DNA of 40,514 bases, taken from positions 1 to 40,514 of the IMG/VR virus record IMGVR_UViG_3300048022_000069; one strand, given 5' to 3'. The notes beneath the pieces are model-generated. The model was not told the DNA's origin and searched no databases. It saw nothing but the letters and a program-made list of their open reading frames with translations. Both the position numbers and the translations under genes were made by a program. The stretch comes from a virus. Below are positions 17,464 to 26,137 of this stretch, piece by piece; position 1 is the stretch's first letter, and every line of letters starts with the position of its first letter.

Positions 17464-17790
17464 ATGAATTACGACAAAGATAGACAGGGTAATAACATAA
17501 TCAACATCAACAGTGACTTTGTTACCCAGGCAGGTGAGACTGCCATGCATCACACTCAAGAAATACCTCAGTGGCATTTAGATAATTTAAAGCAGCAACG
17601 TGACGCCTCAGCTTCTCAAAAAGCAGGTGACATGATGAAGGTGGCATCCATACCTGTGGCTGTGATTGAGAAATGGATGAGGGAAGGCTTTGACGTTATG
17701 AGAGACAAAAACATAACGGCTAAGGATATTGTTAACAAACTTAAGAATGAGGATCTAACTGCATTCTTAACAACAGAAAAGAGTTTATAG
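17464..17790 (+). CDS. Conserved hypothetical protein downstream of capsid
   Basis: A 108-residue protein starting MNYDKDRQGNNIININSDF, preceded by TTAAGGAGATACA. The C-terminal half is helical (VAVIEKWMREGFDVMRDKNI) and predicted soluble. Small proteins of this look follow the DUF5309-type capsid gene in several marine phages; the role is unknown to me and a head-completion or decoration function is only a guess. It ends directly at the next start codon. Confidence 0.75.
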   Translation: MNYDKDRQGNNIININSDFVTQAGETAMHHTQEIPQWHLDNLKQQRDASASQKAGDMMKVASIPVAVIEKWMREGFDVMRDKNITAKDIVNKLKNEDLTAFLTTEKSL

Positions 17791-17934
17791 ATGTCGTTAT
17801 ATGAAAACATAAACAAGAGAAAGAAGGCAGGTACATCAAGGCCTAAGTCAAAATCAACTATATCAAACAAAGCCTACGCCAATATGAAGTCAGGGTTTAC
17901 TAAACCTAAGAAGAAGAAAACAAAGAAGGGATAA
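17791..17934 (+). CDS. Conserved very basic 47-residue phage protein
   Basis: The peptide MSLYENINKRKKAGTSRPKS continues with more Lys, Ser and Thr and ends in a Lys cluster. I recognise this short pattern (MSLYENIN.RKKAG.SR.KS) from many marine phages, usually next to capsid or adaptor genes. It starts at the base after the previous stop and ends three bases before the next ATG. About one third of residues are Lys or Arg, so DNA or capsid contact is plausible; no function is known to me. Confidence 0.78.
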   Translation: MSLYENINKRKKAGTSRPKSKSTISNKAYANMKSGFTKPKKKKTKKG

Positions 17935-17937
17935 GCT

Positions 17938-18579
17938 ATGAACTATGGTGATCTAAAGACCCATTTTAACAACGTCCTTAACCGATCAGACATCACCACA
18001 GCTCTAACAACTACCTTCATAGACCAGGGTATAGCTCGTGTTCAACGACAGTTAAGAACACCCATGCAAGAGGCATTAACAACATACACACTTAATGAGC
18101 AAACTGAGTATATCACGCTGCCTAATGACTTCATTGAGATTGTAAGTCTGTATTACCTAAACACTGAGCTAACCAGGGTTCCTATGTCTAAGTTTAGGTC
18201 GTTAAACGCTAATAACTATTCAGGTAACCCAACAAACTTTACCAGGCAACAAGAGAAGCTATACCTGTTCCCACAGCCTAGCTCAGGCAGTGTCTACCTT
18301 TACTACTACAATGAGTTTGCACCTATGACTGCAGACAGTGACGAAAATAACCTGGCTAAGGTAGCCCCTGACCTATTGATTTACTCAGCTCTTACATATG
18401 CAGCTGACTACTACCTTGATACCAGGACAGAAGCCTTTGAGGCTAAGTTCAACCAGTTCCTACTTGAAGTCCAGGAACAGGCTAACGATGCAGAGACAAA
18501 TGGTGGTGTTCAAAGGATACAACCAACATACACCTACTCAGACTTCCAAGACACATACTCAAGCAGCTCACAATCCTAG
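17938..18579 (+). CDS. Head-tail adaptor protein
   Basis: A 213-residue protein resembling podovirus adaptors (P22 gp4, T7 gp11 and SU10 adaptor type): a helical N-terminus (FIDQGIARVQRQLRTPMQEA), then the strand block with YITLPNDFIEIVSLYYLN and FTRQQEKLYLFPQPSSGSVY, and a C-terminal helix (RTEAFEAKFNQFLLEVQEQA). Adaptors form a ring beneath the portal and connect it to nozzle and fibres. The position between capsid and fibre genes fits. The TAAGCTATG spacing shows coupling to the small gene before it. Confidence 0.82.
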   Translation: MNYGDLKTHFNNVLNRSDITTALTTTFIDQGIARVQRQLRTPMQEALTTYTLNEQTEYITLPNDFIEIVSLYYLNTELTRVPMSKFRSLNANNYSGNPTNFTRQQEKLYLFPQPSSGSVYLYYYNEFAPMTADSDENNLAKVAPDLLIYSALTYAADYYLDTRTEAFEAKFNQFLLEVQEQANDAETNGGVQRIQPTYTYSDFQDTYSSSSQS

Positions 18580-18589
18580 AGGTTAACAC

Positions 18590-21500
18590 ATGTCATCATC
18601 ATCATTCTTTAAAAACTCAGGCACGTCTGTAACTATACAGAATACTATAGACACGCTTATAACTGATGCTGAGGCTGCTAAGACAGCAGCTGAGACTGCA
18701 GCAACGAATGCATCTACCTCAGCAGGGCTGTCATCTACTTATGCTAATAACTCAAGTACTTCAGCAAATAGTTCTGCAAGCTCCCTAAGTTCAGCACAGA
18801 CAGCTCAAAGTGCTGCAGAGACAGCTGAGACCAACGCTGAGACAGCTCAGGCAGCAGCTGAGACAGCAGAGACTAATGCTGCATCTTCAGCCTCTACAGC
18901 CTCTACACAGGCGTCTAATGCATCTACAAGTGCCACTAACGCTGCATCCTCAGCATCTACAGCATCTACCAAGGCTTCTGAGGCCAGTACCTCAGCTACT
19001 AATGCAGCCACTAGTGAGACTAACGCTGCAACAAGTGCAACAAATGCATCTAGTTCAGCCTCAACAGCCTCAGGCCATGCATCTACAGCATCAACCCAGG
19101 CATCCAACGCCTCTACCTCAGCAACTAATGCTGCTACTAGTGAGACTAATGCAGCAACAAGTGCTACAACAGCATCAACCCAGGCATCTAATGCCAGTAC
19201 TTCAGCAACTAATGCTGCTACTTCAGCATCAACAGCAAGCACCCAGGCTACCAATGCAGCTAACTCAGCAACAGCTGCAGCTACTTCAGCGACTAACGCT
19301 GCGACCTCAGCAACCTCAGCTGCAAGTTCAGCCTCTACAGCTCAAAGTCTTTCAGACAGCTTCAACAACATTTACTTAGGTGCATTAAGCTCTGCCCCTA
19401 GCCAAGACCCTGACGGTTCAGCCTTAGACTTAGGTGACTTATACTATGATACAACCCAGGGAGAACTCAAGGTATACAAAAGCAGTGGTTGGGCAGCTGC
19501 AGGTTCTACAGTTAACGGAACTTCAGCTAGGTTTCACTATGATATAACAACTACAACTGGAACAGTTTCAGGTTCCGATGCTAACGGTAACACCCTGGCT
19601 TATGATGCAGGGTATGTCGATGTATTTGTAAACGGTGTTCGTATGTCTACAGCAGACGTCACAACCACTTCAGGTAACTCTATTGTCTTTACAGAAGACT
19701 TGGTTAATGGAGATGACGTAGATATTGTAGCCTACGGAACTTTTGTAATCACACAGCTTAATGCAGACAACCTAGACAGTGGCACAGTTCCAAGTGCTAG
19801 GGTAAGTGGTGCATATACTGGGATTACTGGTACTGGCACATTAACAGGGCTTACTGTAGCAGGTAACCTCTCAGTAGATGGTGGCACAATCAAGCTAGAT
19901 GGTAATTATCCAACTGGTTCTAATAACGTAGCTTTGGGTGATACTGCTTTAGACAGTTTGACAAGTGGTCAAAGAAATACTGCTATAGGTAATGCTTCAA
20001 TGACTGCTACAACGAGTGGTAGTTACAATGTTGCTATTGGTCATAATTCAATGGACTCTAATACAACAGGAGCATCAAATGTTACTGTAGGAGATAATAG
20101 TTTTTCAAGTAATACTGAAGGCGATAATAACACAGTTATTGGGCAAGGAGCATTACGAGCTAACACAAGTGGTGACAATAATACCGCTTTAGGTATGGAA
20201 TCACTTCGTTCCAACACCACAGCATCTGGTGTTACGGCTGTGGGACATCAGGCTTTATATAGCAACACTACTGGAAGTGGTCTGGTAGCGTTAGGTAAAA
20301 ATGCTTTGTATGCCAACACAACAGGCACAAACAATGTGGCGTTGGGTCAAAACTCATTAGATGCAACCACAACTGGAGGGTCTAATGTAGCGGTTGGTCA
20401 TGATGCACTCTCCTCTAACACCACAGCAAATAACAACACAGCAGTAGGATATCTTGCATTAACTGCAAACACTACAGGAGTGGATAACGTAGCTATTGGA
20501 GCTAATGCCTTAGATGCAAACACCACTGCTAATAATAATATTGCAATAGGTAAAAATTCATTAGGAGCAAATAACACTGGTTCGGAAAATATAGGTATAG
20601 GTACAAGTTCTTTATTAAATAATACAAGTGGAATTAACAATATATCAATTGGTGTTTCTGCTCTTTTAACTAATACCACTGGTCAAAACAATGTTGCTAT
20701 TGGTAGAAGTGCTTTAAATGTAAACACTACAGCATCTAACAATACAGCGGTTGGTTATCAGGCATTACTTGCAAATACTACTGGTGCAAACAGCACATAC
20801 GTTGGTTTTCAAACTGCATACAATAACACAACTGGCTCAAATAACACTGGGTTAGGACTTCAAGCCTTATATAGTAATACTACAGGTGCAAGCATCACGG
20901 CAGTTGGTGGAAATGCTTTAGAGAACAACACTACAGGCAACTATAATGTTGCAGTCGGTAGGCAAGCACTTAAAACAAACACCACAGCATCTAACAACAC
21001 AGCAGTGGGATATCAGTCGCTTTATGCAAATACTACAGGTACTGCAAACGTAGCAGTTGGTGGCAATGCACTTGATGCGAACACTACAGGTGCTTTCAAT
21101 ATTGGAATTGGTCTTTCTGCTTTAAGTGCAAATACTACAGCCAACAGTAACGTAGCAGTTGGTCATGCTGCATTATCAGTTAATACTACAGGTGCAAATA
21201 ATGTTGCTATTGGTTTTACTTCTTTACTTGCAAACACCACAGCATCAAACAACACAGCAGTGGGGTATCAAGCACTACTTGCAAACACTACAGGTACAGA
21301 TAACGTAGCTGTGGGTAAAGATGCACTTGACAGCAATACCACAGGTGGTTCTAACGTAGGCATAGGTTCTGATGCACTACAAGCTAATTCAACAGGGGCT
21401 TATAATGTCGCTGTGGGTCAACAGGCTCTTTTAAGCAATACTACTGCAAGTCAAAATACAGCTGTAGGATATGAAGCAGGGCGAAGTGTTAATACCTCTG

Positions 21501-22186
21501 GGGATAATACATACATAGGTTGGCAAGCAGGAAGAGCAAGAACTGGTAGTGGCAATACTTGTGTTGGACAATATTCTGGTCGTGATGGCACTACAGGCAC
21601 AGACAACACTTTTATTGGTCGCAATTCTGGTTATCAAATTACCACTGGTTCTAATAACACTATATTAGGTATGTACAACGGCAATCAAAATGGCTTAGAC
21701 ATAAGAACATCAAGCAATAACATTGTGTTATCAGATGGTGATGGTAATCCTAGACTACAAATTGATGGTTCAGGTACTTTAAATGTTCCGGGTGCAGGCG
21801 CACCAACTATGTTCGGTGTTTATAACAGCTCAACAGGAAGCGCAGCCAATGTCCACGTACTATCTAGTGGTGCTTTGATTCGCTCAACATCTTCGTTGCG
21901 GTATAAAAACACAGTCAACGATGCAACACACGGCCTATCAGAGTTACTAACACTTCGCCCTGTTACCTACAAAGGCAACAACGATGGCGATACTGTATTT
22001 GGCGGTCTGATTGCTGAAGAAGTACACGATGCTGGCCTGACAGAGTTTGTTCAATATGACGATGAAGGCAGACCAGACGCACTGGCATATGGCAATATGG
22101 TGTCGCTGTGCATCAAAGCTATCCAAGAACAGCAAGCAACAATCACAGCGCTTGAGGCTCGTATAGCCGCACTTGAGTCCAACTAA
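18590..22186 (+). CDS. Long tail fibre with 17-residue repeats and S74 chaperone
   Basis: A 1198-residue fibre. Residues about 25-255 are almost only Ala, Ser, Thr, Asn and Glu in heptad-like repeats (SATNAATSETNAAT), probably a trimeric coiled coil. A small beta domain (DLGDLYYDTTQGELKVYKSS) follows at about 285. From about residue 445 to 1037 there are roughly 35 copies of a 17-residue repeat with consensus NNVAVG..AL.ANTTG., reminiscent of the left-handed beta-rolls of YadA-type heads. The C-terminus is an S74 intramolecular chaperone with SSLRYK (S1101 and K1106) as the self-cleaving dyad, ending in a coiled coil. It should bind the host surface. Repeat DNA looks more AT-rich than the adaptor gene, hinting at exchange of this part. 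Confidence 0.92.
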   Translation: MSSSSFFKNSGTSVTIQNTIDTLITDAEAAKTAAETAATNASTSAGLSSTYANNSSTSANSSASSLSSAQTAQSAAETAETNAETAQAAAETAETNAASSASTASTQASNASTSATNAASSASTASTKASEASTSATNAATSETNAATSATNASSSASTASGHASTASTQASNASTSATNAATSETNAATSATTASTQASNASTSATNAATSASTASTQATNAANSATAAATSATNAATSATSAASSASTAQSLSDSFNNIYLGALSSAPSQDPDGSALDLGDLYYDTTQGELKVYKSSGWAAAGSTVNGTSARFHYDITTTTGTVSGSDANGNTLAYDAGYVDVFVNGVRMSTADVTTTSGNSIVFTEDLVNGDDVDIVAYGTFVITQLNADNLDSGTVPSARVSGAYTGITGTGTLTGLTVAGNLSVDGGTIKLDGNYPTGSNNVALGDTALDSLTSGQRNTAIGNASMTATTSGSYNVAIGHNSMDSNTTGASNVTVGDNSFSSNTEGDNNTVIGQGALRANTSGDNNTALGMESLRSNTTASGVTAVGHQALYSNTTGSGLVALGKNALYANTTGTNNVALGQNSLDATTTGGSNVAVGHDALSSNTTANNNTAVGYLALTANTTGVDNVAIGANALDANTTANNNIAIGKNSLGANNTGSENIGIGTSSLLNNTSGINNISIGVSALLTNTTGQNNVAIGRSALNVNTTASNNTAVGYQALLANTTGANSTYVGFQTAYNNTTGSNNTGLGLQALYSNTTGASITAVGGNALENNTTGNYNVAVGRQALKTNTTASNNTAVGYQSLYANTTGTANVAVGGNALDANTTGAFNIGIGLSALSANTTANSNVAVGHAALSVNTTGANNVAIGFTSLLANTTASNNTAVGYQALLANTTGTDNVAVGKDALDSNTTGGSNVGIGSDALQANSTGAYNVAVGQQALLSNTTASQNTAVGYEAGRSVNTSGDNTYIGWQAGRARTGSGNTCVGQYSGRDGTTGTDNTFIGRNSGYQITTGSNNTILGMYNGNQNGLDIRTSSNNIVLSDGDGNPRLQIDGSGTLNVPGAGAPTMFGVYNSSTGSAANVHVLSSGALIRSTSSLRYKNTVNDATHGLSELLTLRPVTYKGNNDGDTVFGGLIAEEVHDAGLTEFVQYDDEGRPDALAYGNMVSLCIKAIQEQQATITALEARIAALESN
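18700..19350 (+). repeat. Ala/Ser/Thr-coding tandem repeats in fibre stalk
   Basis: This stretch encodes alternating Ala, Ser, Thr, Asn and Glu and has many near-identical DNA copies, for example ACTAGTGAGACTAA near 19010 and again near 19136, and CAGCATCAACCCAGGCATC near 19086 and 19171. It is imperfect tandem repetition able to expand or shrink by slippage or recombination, which would change the length of the fibre stalk. Confidence 0.8.
19919..21700 (+). repeat. About 35 tandem 51-bp units coding 17-residue fibre repeats
   Basis: Counting by eye gives about 34-35 units of 51 bp. The strongest positions are Asn-Asn at the start, a hydrophobic-Gly pair (AIG, AVG, ALG), Ala/Ser-Leu in the middle and Asn-Thr-Thr-Gly at the end. 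Some units are nearly identical in DNA, for example the NNTAVGYQALLANTTG units near 20740 and 21252. The last four or five units (from about 21480) diverge, with AGR or SGR replacing the AL positions, and may cap the roll. Confidence 0.9.
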
Positions 22187-22202
22187 CTAATAGGAGATTA
22201 CA

Positions 22203-22445
22203 ATGGACGAACTAACAGCAGAACAAATCGCACAGCACTATACTGCGATGGGTCACAGCGTTGACCTTATCAATGATATTATTGCTGGCACAGCAATGGC
22301 AGACGATGATGCCGCAGATAAGCAAGATTGCGTTGATAGGAACGTAGCACACTTAGAGATTATGGTGGCTAAGGACTATTGGACAGATGAAGATATGACA
22401 GCAGTTAATGCTGCAATCACAGCAGGACAAAGTTACACTGCTTAG
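22203..22445 (+). CDS. Small acidic fibre-linked protein
   Basis: An 80-residue acidic protein starting MDELTAEQIAQHYTAMGHSV, preceded by TAGGAGATTACA. It is helical (NRNVAHLEIMVAKDYW-like segment in the middle) and has no membrane segment. Very similar small proteins sit directly behind S74 fibre genes in marine phages, so an accessory, chaperone or capping role for the fibre is possible, but I know of no demonstrated function. Confidence 0.7.
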   Translation: MDELTAEQIAQHYTAMGHSVDLINDIIAGTAMADDDAADKQDCVDRNVAHLEIMVAKDYWTDEDMTAVNAAITAGQSYTA

Positions 22446-22454
22446 GAGTAATAC

Positions 22455-24239
22455 ATGACAAGAGCAAAAGACATATCCAAGATAGTCACTGATGCAGACC
22501 TCAGTGGTACTCTTGATGTAGCAGGACTATTGACAACGAGTGACATTACTCTTAGCGACAACAGTCCAACCATAATATTTGACGATGCTAATGGTGTTGA
22601 CCAAAACTTTACTTTTGCAGTCAACGGTGGCACAGCAAATATCCAGTCAAGAACTGATGCAGGTGTAAATACAACTAGATTTACAGTTTCTTCAAATGGA
22701 AATATTGATTTTAAAGGTGGAGACATCTCCTTCTACGAAGACACAGGCACAACAGCAAAGCTATTTTGGGATGCTAGTGAAGAGCGATTGGGGATTGGTA
22801 CTAGTAGTCCTGCTTCATCTTTGCATATTCAATCAAGTACTCCAATACTAAGATTAACAGATTCAGATACAGCAGCATCACATGAACTTAGTGGTCAAAG
22901 TGGAGCAGGAAATTTAAATATTAAAGTGGATACTGGTGGTACTAGTGGTTCTCCAGTATTTAATATAAGTATGCAAGATAGTACTAAGGTTTCAGTTCTT
23001 AATAATGGCAACGTAGGCATAGGTACTACTAGTCCTACAGGAAAATTTCAAGTTGATGGAGGTCGTTCTTATTTTTCATCAAATTCAGATGCCTTTGCAC
23101 TTTATTTAAGATATAATACTAGTACTGGTGGAGTTTTTGTTGGCTCACCTGCAACAGATACATTTACTGTGTCTAGGTCAGGTGGTCAAGAACATTTCCG
23201 TATTGATAGCTCAGGCAATGTTGGTATTGGGACTAGTAGTCCTTCAAGTTATTACTCAACTGAATTAGTTGTAGCCACTTCTGATAATGGTGGAATAACT
23301 TTAGCTAATAGCAATACAACTCATTCTTCTTATATTATGTTTGCTGATGGTACTAGTGGAAGCGATAGAATTAGAGGTCAGTTTGGTTATGACCATAATT
23401 TAAATTCTATGGCTTTTCATACTAATTTGTCAGAACGTATGCGTATTGATAGCTCAGGCAACTTGTTGGTGGGTAAGACTTCTTCAAGTTTAGCAACCAA
23501 TGGTTCAGAACTACTGTCTAATGGCACAAGTTTTTTTACAAGAAGTCTTCCTTCAGGAGATGGAGCTGGAGTAGCTTACTTTCAAAGAAATACATCTGAT
23601 GGTAACATTCTTATGCTTTATAACTCTTCCGCATCTAATGTGGGGAGTATTGGTACTACAAATGGCGATTTAACCATTGGAACTGGTGATACTGGATTAA
23701 GATTTCATGATGGTGATAATAGAATATATACAGTACATTCCACTACTGGTGCAAAGCTAGATGGAGCAATAGATTTAGGCGAACCTGCTGGTCGGTGGGA
23801 GGACATCTATGCCACAAATGGCACAATACAAACCTCTGACCGCAACGAAAAGCAAGACATAGAAGAACTAAGCGAAGCAGAGCAAAGAGTTGCTACAGCA
23901 TGTAAAGGACTTTTAAGAAAATGGAAATGGAAGTCAGCAGTTGCAGAAAAAGGTGACAATGCAAGAACTCACTTTGGTATTATAGCACAAGACTTACAAG
24001 ATGCTTTTACAGCAGAGGGTTTAGATGCAGGTGACTATGCAATGTTTATGTCTAATACTTGGTGGCAAAAAGAAATATCTGTAGATGCAGTAGAAGCTGA
24101 TGAAGAGAATGGCATAGAAGCTAAAGATGCTTACACATATATAGATACCAAAGAAGAAGCAACTGAGGGTTACACAGAAAAGACTAGATTAGGTGTTAGG
24201 TATAGTGAATTACTAGCATTTATAATATCTGCAATTTAA
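22455..24239 (+). CDS. Third tail fibre with S74 chaperone domain
   Basis: A 594-residue fibre. The N-terminus (MTRAKDISKIVTDADLSGTL) is the usual virion-attachment start of marine phage fibres. The shaft has repeated beta units with GIGTSSP, GIGTTSP and GIGTSSP near residues 115, 190 and 257 and RIDSSGN twice, a motif common in S74-type spikes. The C-terminus is an S74 domain: SDRNEK gives S461 and K466, followed by RTHFGIIAQDLQDAF, the conserved core. It probably forms a trimer matured by self-cleavage. Its DNA looks more AT-rich and poorer in CCTAGG-like codons than the capsid genes, suggesting module exchange. Confidence 0.9.
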   Translation: MTRAKDISKIVTDADLSGTLDVAGLLTTSDITLSDNSPTIIFDDANGVDQNFTFAVNGGTANIQSRTDAGVNTTRFTVSSNGNIDFKGGDISFYEDTGTTAKLFWDASEERLGIGTSSPASSLHIQSSTPILRLTDSDTAASHELSGQSGAGNLNIKVDTGGTSGSPVFNISMQDSTKVSVLNNGNVGIGTTSPTGKFQVDGGRSYFSSNSDAFALYLRYNTSTGGVFVGSPATDTFTVSRSGGQEHFRIDSSGNVGIGTSSPSSYYSTELVVATSDNGGITLANSNTTHSSYIMFADGTSGSDRIRGQFGYDHNLNSMAFHTNLSERMRIDSSGNLLVGKTSSSLATNGSELLSNGTSFFTRSLPSGDGAGVAYFQRNTSDGNILMLYNSSASNVGSIGTTNGDLTIGTGDTGLRFHDGDNRIYTVHSTTGAKLDGAIDLGEPAGRWEDIYATNGTIQTSDRNEKQDIEELSEAEQRVATACKGLLRKWKWKSAVAEKGDNARTHFGIIAQDLQDAFTAEGLDAGDYAMFMSNTWWQKEISVDAVEADEENGIEAKDAYTYIDTKEEATEGYTEKTRLGVRYSELLAFIISAI

Positions 24240-24256
24240 CTAACAGGAGTAAACAA

Positions 24257-24568
24257 ATGGCAGTAACTTGGACAATAGGAACAATGGAAAGAGACTTAGT
24301 GCAGGGAGATAACACAGATATTGTGACTATCTTGCACTGGAGAGCATCTGATGAAGACGCAGATGGTAACACAGGGTCAGCTTATGGCACAGTCGGTGTA
24401 ACACTTGTAGGTACACCAACACCATATGCAGATATCACTGAAGCACAAGCTATTGGATGGGCTAAAGATGCACTTGGTGAAGACGAAGTAGCATCAATAG
24501 AAGCAGGTATTGCTAGTCAGATAGATGCAATGGCTAACCCAACAACAGCAAGTGGAGTAACTTGGTAA
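24257..24568 (+). CDS. Small fibre-linked hypothetical protein
   Basis: A 103-residue acidic protein starting MAVTWTIGTMERDLVQGDNT, preceded by CAGGAGTAAACAA. I recognise the start and the middle (ILHWRASDEDADGNTGSAYG) as a common companion of fibre genes in marine phages. It appears to have an N-terminal beta part and a C-terminal helical part (AQAIGWAKDALGEDEVASIE). Role unknown; a tail accessory is the best guess. The stop overlaps the next ATG. Confidence 0.7.
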   Translation: MAVTWTIGTMERDLVQGDNTDIVTILHWRASDEDADGNTGSAYGTVGVTLVGTPTPYADITEAQAIGWAKDALGEDEVASIEAGIASQIDAMANPTTASGVTW

Positions 24569-24762
24569 TGAAGATGGAGCTTAAGCCTGAACTACAAGTT
24601 CAAATGGAGCTTGAAGCTCATGAAAAAGAGTGTGCCATAAGGTATAAGTCAGTAGATGAAAAGCTATGTACCCTAGACAAAAGACTGTGGAGAATGGAAG
24701 CCATGTCTATGTGTAGCACCTTCGCAGTCATAGCAGCTGTAGTCGCTATAATAATGAAGTAA
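24568..24762 (+). CDS. Small membrane protein, XhlA- or holin-like
   Basis: A 64-residue protein: a charged helical N-terminus (LEAHEKECAIRYKSVDEKLC), then one hydrophobic segment at the C-terminus (CSTFAVIAAVVAIIMK). This layout resembles XhlA-type lysis proteins and small holins with one membrane helix. The ATG at 24568 overlaps the preceding TAA; an upstream TTG at 24562 is less likely. It begins the lysis block, which supports a part in host lysis. Confidence 0.62.
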   Translation: MKMELKPELQVQMELEAHEKECAIRYKSVDEKLCTLDKRLWRMEAMSMCSTFAVIAAVVAIIMK

Positions 24763-24777
24763 GAGAACCACCACCAC

Positions 24778-25230
24778 ATGATAGATCCGATCACTGCCTT
24801 TGGCTTAATCAAAACGGCACACGCTAGTCTTATGCATGCAGTCCAAATGAAAAAAGATTTCTCATCTATGGGCAGACAAATCGCCAACTTCGCTAAGGGT
24901 GAGGCAGCCCTTAGTGTTGCCAAGGAGAAGAAGCAGAACTCCATATTTGGTAATGTGGTCGGTAAGGCCATAGACGACCACTTCAAAGAAGAAGAGCGTA
25001 ATAAGATGTTCGATGAGCTGCGAAGCATGGTTCAGCTATATGGGTCTGCAGGTCAGTGGGAACGCCTGGCTGCTACGATTGCAGCTGCCAAGGCAGAACA
25101 CAGGAAACAACTTAAGGAACAAGCCAGGATAGACTACAGAAACAAGATGATTACCACTGTAGCGTCAACTGTATTGATAGGCATGGCATTGATTTACTAC
25201 TTGGCAATGTATTTAAAAGGAGAGTTCTAA
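24778..25230 (+). CDS. Membrane-anchored lysis-region protein
   Basis: A 150-residue protein with a hydrophilic helical body (EKKQNSIFGNVVGKAIDDHF, KAEHRKQLKEQARIDYRNKM) and a single C-terminal membrane helix (TVASTVLIGMALIYYLAMYL). I recognise similar proteins from marine phages beside lysozyme genes. It may assist holin, spanin or endolysin action, but its job is not established. It ends directly before the lysozyme start. Confidence 0.65.
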   Translation: MIDPITAFGLIKTAHASLMHAVQMKKDFSSMGRQIANFAKGEAALSVAKEKKQNSIFGNVVGKAIDDHFKEEERNKMFDELRSMVQLYGSAGQWERLAATIAAAKAEHRKQLKEQARIDYRNKMITTVASTVLIGMALIYYLAMYLKGEF

Positions 25231-25650
25231 ATGAACATAGAAAGACTACGTCTACAAATAACTAAGCATGAGGGTATAGAGCTTATGCCTTACCGTTGTA
25301 CAAGTGATAAGCTCACAATTGGTGTAGGTCGTAACATAGAAGACCGTGGTATATCCCATGAAACAGCAATGCAGATGTTAGATGAGGACATCGACATATG
25401 TATTAACGAATTACAGCAGACAGTCAGCTACTGGGACGACCTCCCTGAGAGAGTACAAGAGGCACTGATTAACTTATGCTTTAACATGGGTATAAGCCGT
25501 CTTATGGCCTTCAAAAAGACTTTTGGATTCCTTAGAGAGGGTATGTATGAAAAGGCTGCTGACGAGCTTCTAGAGAGCCGTTACGCCAACCAGGTAGGAC
25601 AGAGGGCTATAGACGTAGCTAACATGATCAGAGAAGGAGCTGAGGGCTAA
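25231..25650 (+). CDS. Endolysin, T4-type lysozyme (GH24)
   Basis: A 139-residue muramidase that cuts the glycan strands of peptidoglycan at lysis. The catalytic Glu lies in KHEG (E14), and DKLTIGVGRNI carries the Thr (T29). The middle residue of the T4 Glu-Asp-Thr triad is replaced by Cys at the same spacing (C23; 9 and 6 residues apart), giving a Glu-Cys-Thr triad as in several phage endolysins. LINLCFNMG matches the conserved 'l.s..fN.G' block and FLREGMYEKAADELL the later helix. There is no signal or SAR segment, so export must depend on a holin. AAAAGGAGAGTTCTAA gives a strong ribosome binding site. Confidence 0.92.
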   Translation: MNIERLRLQITKHEGIELMPYRCTSDKLTIGVGRNIEDRGISHETAMQMLDEDIDICINELQQTVSYWDDLPERVQEALINLCFNMGISRLMAFKKTFGFLREGMYEKAADELLESRYANQVGQRAIDVANMIREGAEG

Positions 25651-25769
25651 TGGAAGGCATGGTATTAGATGCATGGAACGACCTGTCTTACGTAGAAGGT
25701 GTTCTATTCACAATATGGCTGTTTATACTTTACTACGGTAAGTGTTGGATAGATGCGAGGTTCAAGTAA
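25650..25769 (+). CDS. Tiny single-span membrane protein in the lysis cassette
   Basis: A 39-residue frame, MEGMVLDAWNDLSYVEGVLF followed by TIWLFILYYGKCWIDARFK. The second half is a membrane helix ending with positive residues, which would keep the C-terminus in the cytoplasm. Its ATG shares one base with the lysozyme stop and its stop shares one base with the next ATG, so it is firmly part of the operon. An antiholin or small holin is possible. Confidence 0.62.
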   Translation: MEGMVLDAWNDLSYVEGVLFTIWLFILYYGKCWIDARFK

Positions 25770-26137
25770 TGTTACCCATATTAAACATCGTTGGCACCCT
25801 GGCTAGTACATGGCTAGAGGGACGCCAGGAGAAGGCTAAGGCCAAGCAGCAGCTAGAGGTAGCCAAGGTACAGGCACAGGTTAAAAGAGTTGAGAAGGAT
25901 GGTAACTGGGATGAGAAGGCTATGGATGCCTCAGACAACTCCTGGAAGGATGAGGCCTGGACTATATGCTTCATAAGCCTGATATTCGCATGTTTCATCC
26001 CTGCCCTACAGCCTTACATATCTGATGGCTTCAGGTTCTTAAGAGAGGACTGCCCTGACTGGTTGTCCTATGGAATACTGGCGTCAATAGCTGCCTCATT
26101 CGGTCTGAAGTCAATATCAAAGATAAAGGGTAAGTAA
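25769..26137 (+). CDS. Putative holin (GTA/3TM-holin type)
   Basis: A 122-residue protein. It starts MLPILNIVGTLASTWLEGRQ (short hydrophobic helix), then a basic helix (EKAKAKQQLEVAKVQAQVKR), then WTICFISLIFACFIPALQPY and SYGILASIAASFGLKSISKI, two membrane segments separated by an acidic loop. This pattern, including DNSWKDEAW before the second segment, matches the three-transmembrane holins of gene transfer agents and marine phages. It would make the lesions through which the cytoplasmic lysozyme leaves. The ATG at 25769 overlaps the previous stop; an in-frame start at 25742 lies inside the previous gene. Confidence 0.8.
   Translation: MLPILNIVGTLASTWLEGRQEKAKAKQQLEVAKVQAQVKRVEKDGNWDEKAMDASDNSWKDEAWTICFISLIFACFIPALQPYISDGFRFLREDCPDWLSYGILASIAASFGLKSISKIKGK

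Noticed and set aside
18810-19379. A 189-codon frame rich in Gln, Leu, Met and Pro overlapping the fibre stalk
   Set aside because: It is the +1 reading of the Ala/Ser/Thr repeats; the repeated DNA has few stops in any frame. The same holds for the Ala/Val-rich antisense frame at 18847-19254.
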